Source: an uncultured Bacteroidales bacterium (lineage in GTDB: Bacteria > Bacteroidota > Bacteroidia > Bacteroidales > UBA11471). Taken from it: DNA of 64,000 nt. Of this stretch, positions 60,984-64,000 are shown one piece after another; positions within the stretch are counted from its first letter, which is position 1, and each line of letters opens with the position of its first letter. A program made the position numbers and the translations under genes. Location of the stretch: positions 186,001 through 250,000 of the forward strand of contig CANQDQ010000001.1 of the NCBI GenBank assembly GCA_947593515.1, in the 5' to 3' direction. A model generated the notes under the pieces. That model worked only from the letters and a program-made list of their open reading frames with translations, did no database searches and was not told the origin of the DNA.

Positions 60984-61934
60984 ATGATACGAATGAAAAT
61001 AAATCGCTATTCCCGCATTTTGGCAGCCTCGTTACTGCTGGCGGGTGGAGTCTTGTCTTCTTGCGGAGACGACGATGAAGATATAAAACCGGAAATAACC
61101 GAACCGAATACCGACAAAGGAACCGATATTTTCGCCGATTTGAAATACGACGAACTGGTATATGTCGAAGGGGGCACTTTCCTGATGGGAGCGCAAAGCC
61201 AATATGAACCCTCTTACGATTGGCAAGGCGAACAATCCGCAAATTCTTACAATTACGACCCCGATGCCAGAAAAGACGAAAGTCCCGTACACACCGTTAC
61301 GCTTTCGTCGTACTACATCGGGAAATACGAAGTTACGCAGGAATTGTGGGAATATGTCATGTCGTACAACGGCACGACCGCCGACAGCACGAAACTCGCT
61401 CCCGTCGGACCCTATTTCAATTCCGATTTCGAGTCCGATTTTTCAAAGTACGGCAAAGGAGCGAATTATCCTGTTTATGACGTAAGTTATAACGATGTTG
61501 TCGATCGTTTTCTTCCGCGTCTCAACAAAATAGCCGGCAAGGCTTTCCGCCTGCCCACCGAAGCCGAGTGGGAGTATGCCGCACGGGGAGGAAATAAAAG
61601 CGAAGGCTACAAATACAGCGGCAGCGACAACATCGATGAGGTGGCATGGCATTACACCATCAAGACATACAGCGTGGGCAAGAAAGCGCCCAACGAATTG
61701 GGCTTGTACGATATGAGCGGCAACGTAATGGAATGGTGCAGCGATTGGTATGCCGCTTACGACAGCACCGTCCAAACGAACCCTACGGGAACTGCAAACG
61801 GAGAGGAACGGGTGCTGCGCGGCGGCAGCTGGGACTCCAACGCAAGAGACTGCCGCGTATCGATTCGCTCTTACCACTACCCCGACGACTATCGCACCTA
61901 CTGCGGCTTGCGCCTTGCCTTAGATGCGGAATAA
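60984..61934 (+). CDS. SUMF1/FGE-domain lipoprotein
   Basis: A 316-residue lipoprotein (lipobox LSSC, Cys27). The formylglycine-generating-enzyme fold is clear: YVEGGTFLMGAQSQ, HTVTLSSYYIGKYEVTQELW, FRLPTEAEWEYAARGG, NELGLYDMSGNVMEWCSDWY, RVLRGGSWDSNARDC and GLRLAL. Of the two active-site cysteines of human FGE (Cys336, Cys341), the first is Ser here and only the second remains, so sulfatase activation is unlikely; ligand-binding or surface attachment is more plausible. A start at 60993 is also possible. Confidence 0.85.
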   Translation: MIRMKINRYSRILAASLLLAGGVLSSCGDDDEDIKPEITEPNTDKGTDIFADLKYDELVYVEGGTFLMGAQSQYEPSYDWQGEQSANSYNYDPDARKDESPVHTVTLSSYYIGKYEVTQELWEYVMSYNGTTADSTKLAPVGPYFNSDFESDFSKYGKGANYPVYDVSYNDVVDRFLPRLNKIAGKAFRLPTEAEWEYAARGGNKSEGYKYSGSDNIDEVAWHYTIKTYSVGKKAPNELGLYDMSGNVMEWCSDWYAAYDSTVQTNPTGTANGEERVLRGGSWDSNARDCRVSIRSYHYPDDYRTYCGLRLALDAE

Positions 61935-61955
61935 AAACGCTGTCTAAACACATAT

Positions 61956-61990
61956 AAAAACCTTGCATGGATTGACCGTGCAAGGTTTTT
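61956..61990. terminator. Terminator between the SUMF1 gene and the GH51 operon
   Basis: 12-bp stem AAAAACCTTGCA/TGCAAGGTTTTT (61956-61967 with 61979-61990) followed by TGTTTT on the plus strand; A-rich start of the stem allows use by the convergent gene as well. Confidence 0.8.
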
Positions 61991-62024
61991 TGTTTTCGCA
62001 GCGCAGCAAGCTACGCGCCTGCAA

Positions 62025-63554
62025 CTATTCCACTTCCAGCGCCACGATGGCGTGGGCGGGAAGGGTTACCTCTACGACACCGTCGGCGAGTTTCGCGCCT
62101 TTGAACGGTTCGGGTTTTACACGATTGGGCTTCTCGAAGGTATTGAGGTCGGTGATTTTCTTCGACGTCAGTATCGTGCCCGATACGCGGGCGGGCTTCA
62201 CCTCATCGAGCGATATGCGCACTCGCTGCGCCTTATCGACGTCGATATTCACGAGCGAGAGGTGTATGCGCCCGTCGGCATCGCGCGAGGCGGTGGCATC
62301 GACCACCGGCACCACGCGGTCGTCGCGCACGGTGCGGGTAGGCGTATCGATGTCGAGCGGCAGGAACGTGGCGTCCTGATGCGGACGGTACATCTCAAAA
62401 ACGTAATAGGTGGGCGTCAGCACCATTTTGTCGCCGCGCGTGAGAATCATCGATTGCAACACATTGACGATTTGCGCGATGTTCGCCATGCGTATGCGGT
62501 CGGTGTATTTGTGAAAAACGTTCAGCGAAAGGGCTGCCACGAAAGCGTCGCGCAGGGTGTTCTGCTGGAAAAGCTGCGTACCCGGCTCCGGTTCCCACCA
62601 CGTGCCCCATTCATCGACCATCAGCCCCACGCGCTTCGCCTTGTCGTACTTGTCCATGACGGCAATGTGTTGGCGAATGACGTTTTCGATGTCGAGGCAC
62701 TTGCCTATCGTCCAATAGAAATCTTCGGCATCGAAGTCGGTGGCTGAACCTTTGGGGCCGTGCCAGCCGGTTACGGTATAGTAGTGCAGCGAAATGCCGT
62801 TCATGCGGGTGCCGACCTGCTGCATCAGGGTCTCCGTCCAATGGAGGTCGTAGTCGCCGGCGCCGCTGGCGATTTTGAACAGGCGGTTTCCGTCGTAGTT
62901 GCGGCAATAGGTGGAATAGCGGCGATAGAGGTCGGCATAATATTCGGGACGCATATTGCCCCCGCAGCCCCAACTCTCGTTGCCCACGCCGAGGAAATGC
63001 ACTCTCCAAGCCTTGTCGCGACCGTTTTGGCGGCGCAAATTAGCCATCGGGGTGTCGCCGTCGGAGGTCATGTACTCGACCCACTTCGCCAGTTCCTCGA
63101 CCGTGCCGCTGCCCACGTTGGCGCTGACGTAAGGCTCGCAGCCGAGAATTTCGCAGAGGTTGAGAAATTCGTGCGTACCGAAACTGTTGTCCTCTATCAG
63201 TCCGCCCCAATTGTTGTTGCTCATCTTCGGGCGATTTTCGCGGGGACCGATGCCGTCCACCCAGTGGTATTCGTCGGCAAAGCAACCGCCGGGCCAGCGG
63301 AGGTTGGGAATGTGAAGGCGTTTGAGCGCCTCGAGCACGTCGGTGCGGTAGCCTTGCGTATTCGGAATTTCCGAATCTTCACCGACCCACAAACCGCCAT
63401 AGATGCAGGTGCCCAAATGTTCGGCAAACTGCCCGTAGATGTGGCGGCTGATTTTCTGCGTGCCCTGCGAGGGGTGCACGTCGATGTTCACGGTTTGCGC
63501 GCCCATTGCAGCAGCGCAAACGAGAAATGAAAACAGAAACAGATGTTTTTTCAT
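62025..63554 (-). CDS. Alpha-L-arabinofuranosidase (GH51), secreted
   Basis: A 509-residue enzyme releasing L-arabinofuranose from arabinan or arabinoxylan. Signal peptide [19 protein letters not shown]; barrel motifs [40 protein letters not shown], acid/base [11 protein letters not shown] and nucleophile [18 protein letters not shown]-terminal beta domain ends the protein. It lies 18 bp downstream of another GH51-type gene, forming a tandem pair. Confidence 0.95.
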   Translation of the reverse strand: MKKHLFLFSFLVCAAAMGAQTVNIDVHPSQGTQKISRHIYGQFAEHLGTCIYGGLWVGEDSEIPNTQGYRTDVLEALKRLHIPNLRWPGGCFADEYHWVDGIGPRENRPKMSNNNWGGLIEDNSFGTHEFLNLCEILGCEPYVSANVGSGTVEELAKWVEYMTSDGDTPMANLRRQNGRDKAWRVHFLGVGNESWGCGGNMRPEYYADLYRRYSTYCRNYDGNRLFKIASGAGDYDLHWTETLMQQVGTRMNGISLHYYTVTGWHGPKGSATDFDAEDFYWTIGKCLDIENVIRQHIAVMDKYDKAKRVGLMVDEWGTWWEPEPGTQLFQQNTLRDAFVAALSLNVFHKYTDRIRMANIAQIVNVLQSMILTRGDKMVLTPTYYVFEMYRPHQDATFLPLDIDTPTRTVRDDRVVPVVDATASRDADGRIHLSLVNIDVDKAQRVRISLDEVKPARVSGTILTSKKITDLNTFEKPNRVKPEPFKGAKLADGVVEVTLPAHAIVALEVE

Positions 63555-63572
63555 ATAACGGCGTATTAAAGG

Positions 63573-64000
63573 TTATTTGCGTACAAGAGGTATCGTAACG
63601 ACCTGAAAGGAGTGCGGCATCGCGGTGAACGTGCAGCCGTCGGCGGAGAGAGCTATCGTGCCTGTATGCGGAACGACTGCTACCGGATTGTCGAACGTAT
63701 TGACTGCCGACTCGTCATCGCTCTGCATATATACCACCGTGCCTTCGGCAGCCGGCGCCTGCTTGCGGCTCAAGCCGTTAAGGCGCACGACGAGCGGCAT
63801 CTCGCGGTCGGAAGCATTGACCGCTTTCACCACCACGCAACTGCGCTCTTTGTCGAGCACCGCAGAGGCATACAACCCCTCCTGCCCCGTCGGCGGCACA
63901 CCGTTTTCGGTAAGTGCGAGCGTGTGCGTGCCCTTGTTCAGCGAATAGAGCTGCTGCACGTAGTAATTCGGGGTAAGCAGCACCCGCATGTTGTCGAACC
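63573..64000 (-). CDS. Alpha-L-arabinofuranosidase (GH51), C-terminal part (5' end outside window)
   Basis: The last about 142 residues of a protein extending past the window. FDNMRVLLTPNYYVQQLYSL with NKG and LYASAVLDKERSCVVVKAVN match the end of the barrel and the C-terminal domain of GH51 enzymes of the larger Bacteroidetes type. It belongs to the same operon as the GH51 gene that follows. Confidence 0.75.
   Translation of the reverse strand, partial: FDNMRVLLTPNYYVQQLYSLNKGTHTLALTENGVPPTGQEGLYASAVLDKERSCVVVKAVNASDREMPLVVRLNGLSRKQAPAAEGTVVYMQSDDESAVNTFDNPVAVVPHTGTIALSADGCTFTAMPHSFQVVTIPLVRK

Noticed and set aside
1-64000. tRNA, rRNA, CRISPR arrays, prophage or transposase genes
   Set aside because: None could be recognised; the only recombination gene is the tyrosine recombinase at 20490-21695, with no conjugation or phage genes beside it.

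Overview
The window is a Bacteroidales chromosome segment. The evidence is a complete SusC/SusD/SusE/SusF starch-utilisation locus, many promoters of the Bacteroidetes form TTG-N19-21-TAnnTTTG, the absence of clear Shine-Dalgarno spacing, SPII lipoproteins with Bacteroidales lipoboxes, and family markers such as DUF4292, a quinol-free LytM/EnvC cluster beside dut, and BspA-like leucine-rich repeats. GC content by eye is a little above 50%, which would fit a Barnesiella-like or Muribaculum-like lineage better than Bacteroides itself, but the genus is not established.

Layout. 1-3.1 kb: 3' end of an NADP malic enzyme (phosphotransacetylase domain), then convergent pyrC and a polyprenol-phosphate mannosyltransferase. 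3.3-10.6 kb: a cell-surface glycan cluster (three GT2, one GT4-like enzyme, a flippase, a GNAT/FemAB-like protein) with a HicAB toxin-antitoxin pair inside it. 10.6-14.8 kb: operon dut - TPR protein - DUF4292 lipoprotein - EnvC-like LytM protein. 15.0-20.2 kb: a candidate small RNA, glgB, a YhcH/TabA protein, and divergent rRNA methyltransferase genes. 20.5-41.3 kb: a tyrosine recombinase, a short candidate invertible promoter, then the starch locus: MFS sugar permease, susC, susD, susE, susF, a SusG-type amylase, three further GH13 enzymes and malQ, ending at a strong terminator. 41.4-49.0 kb: a large leucine-rich-repeat surface protein with a decayed copy of its own 5' end, an L,D-transpeptidase, a U32 peptidase, metA and asnA. 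49.1-57.6 kb: an alpha/beta hydrolase, an iron-sulfur-type flavodoxin, and a seven-gene TetR/TolC/HlyD/ABC-2 export operon. 57.9-64 kb: two DUF2589 genes with a papain-like protein, an AraC regulator, a SUMF1-domain lipoprotein and two GH51 arabinofuranosidases (the last cut by the window edge).

How it fits together. The starch operon reads as a full pathway: outer-membrane capture (SusC-F), surface cleavage (SusG and two lipoprotein GH13 enzymes), periplasmic cleavage (neopullulanase-like enzyme), inner-membrane import (MFS permease) and cytoplasmic glucan remodelling (MalQ), with GlgB nearby for storage. No SusR regulator and no GH97 SusB are seen. Instead a recombinase gene sits directly upstream, and the only recognisable promoter lies on a 169-bp segment bounded by 13-bp inverted sites. 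This suggests ON/OFF phase variation of starch use and is the most interesting candidate in the window.

Other signals: a direct-repeat operator shared by the araC, flavodoxin and tetR upstream regions; an in-frame duplication of the recognition-helix segment inside TetR; a TetR-type palindrome placed between the -33 and -7 elements of its own promoter; and fragment duplications around the L,D-transpeptidase gene.
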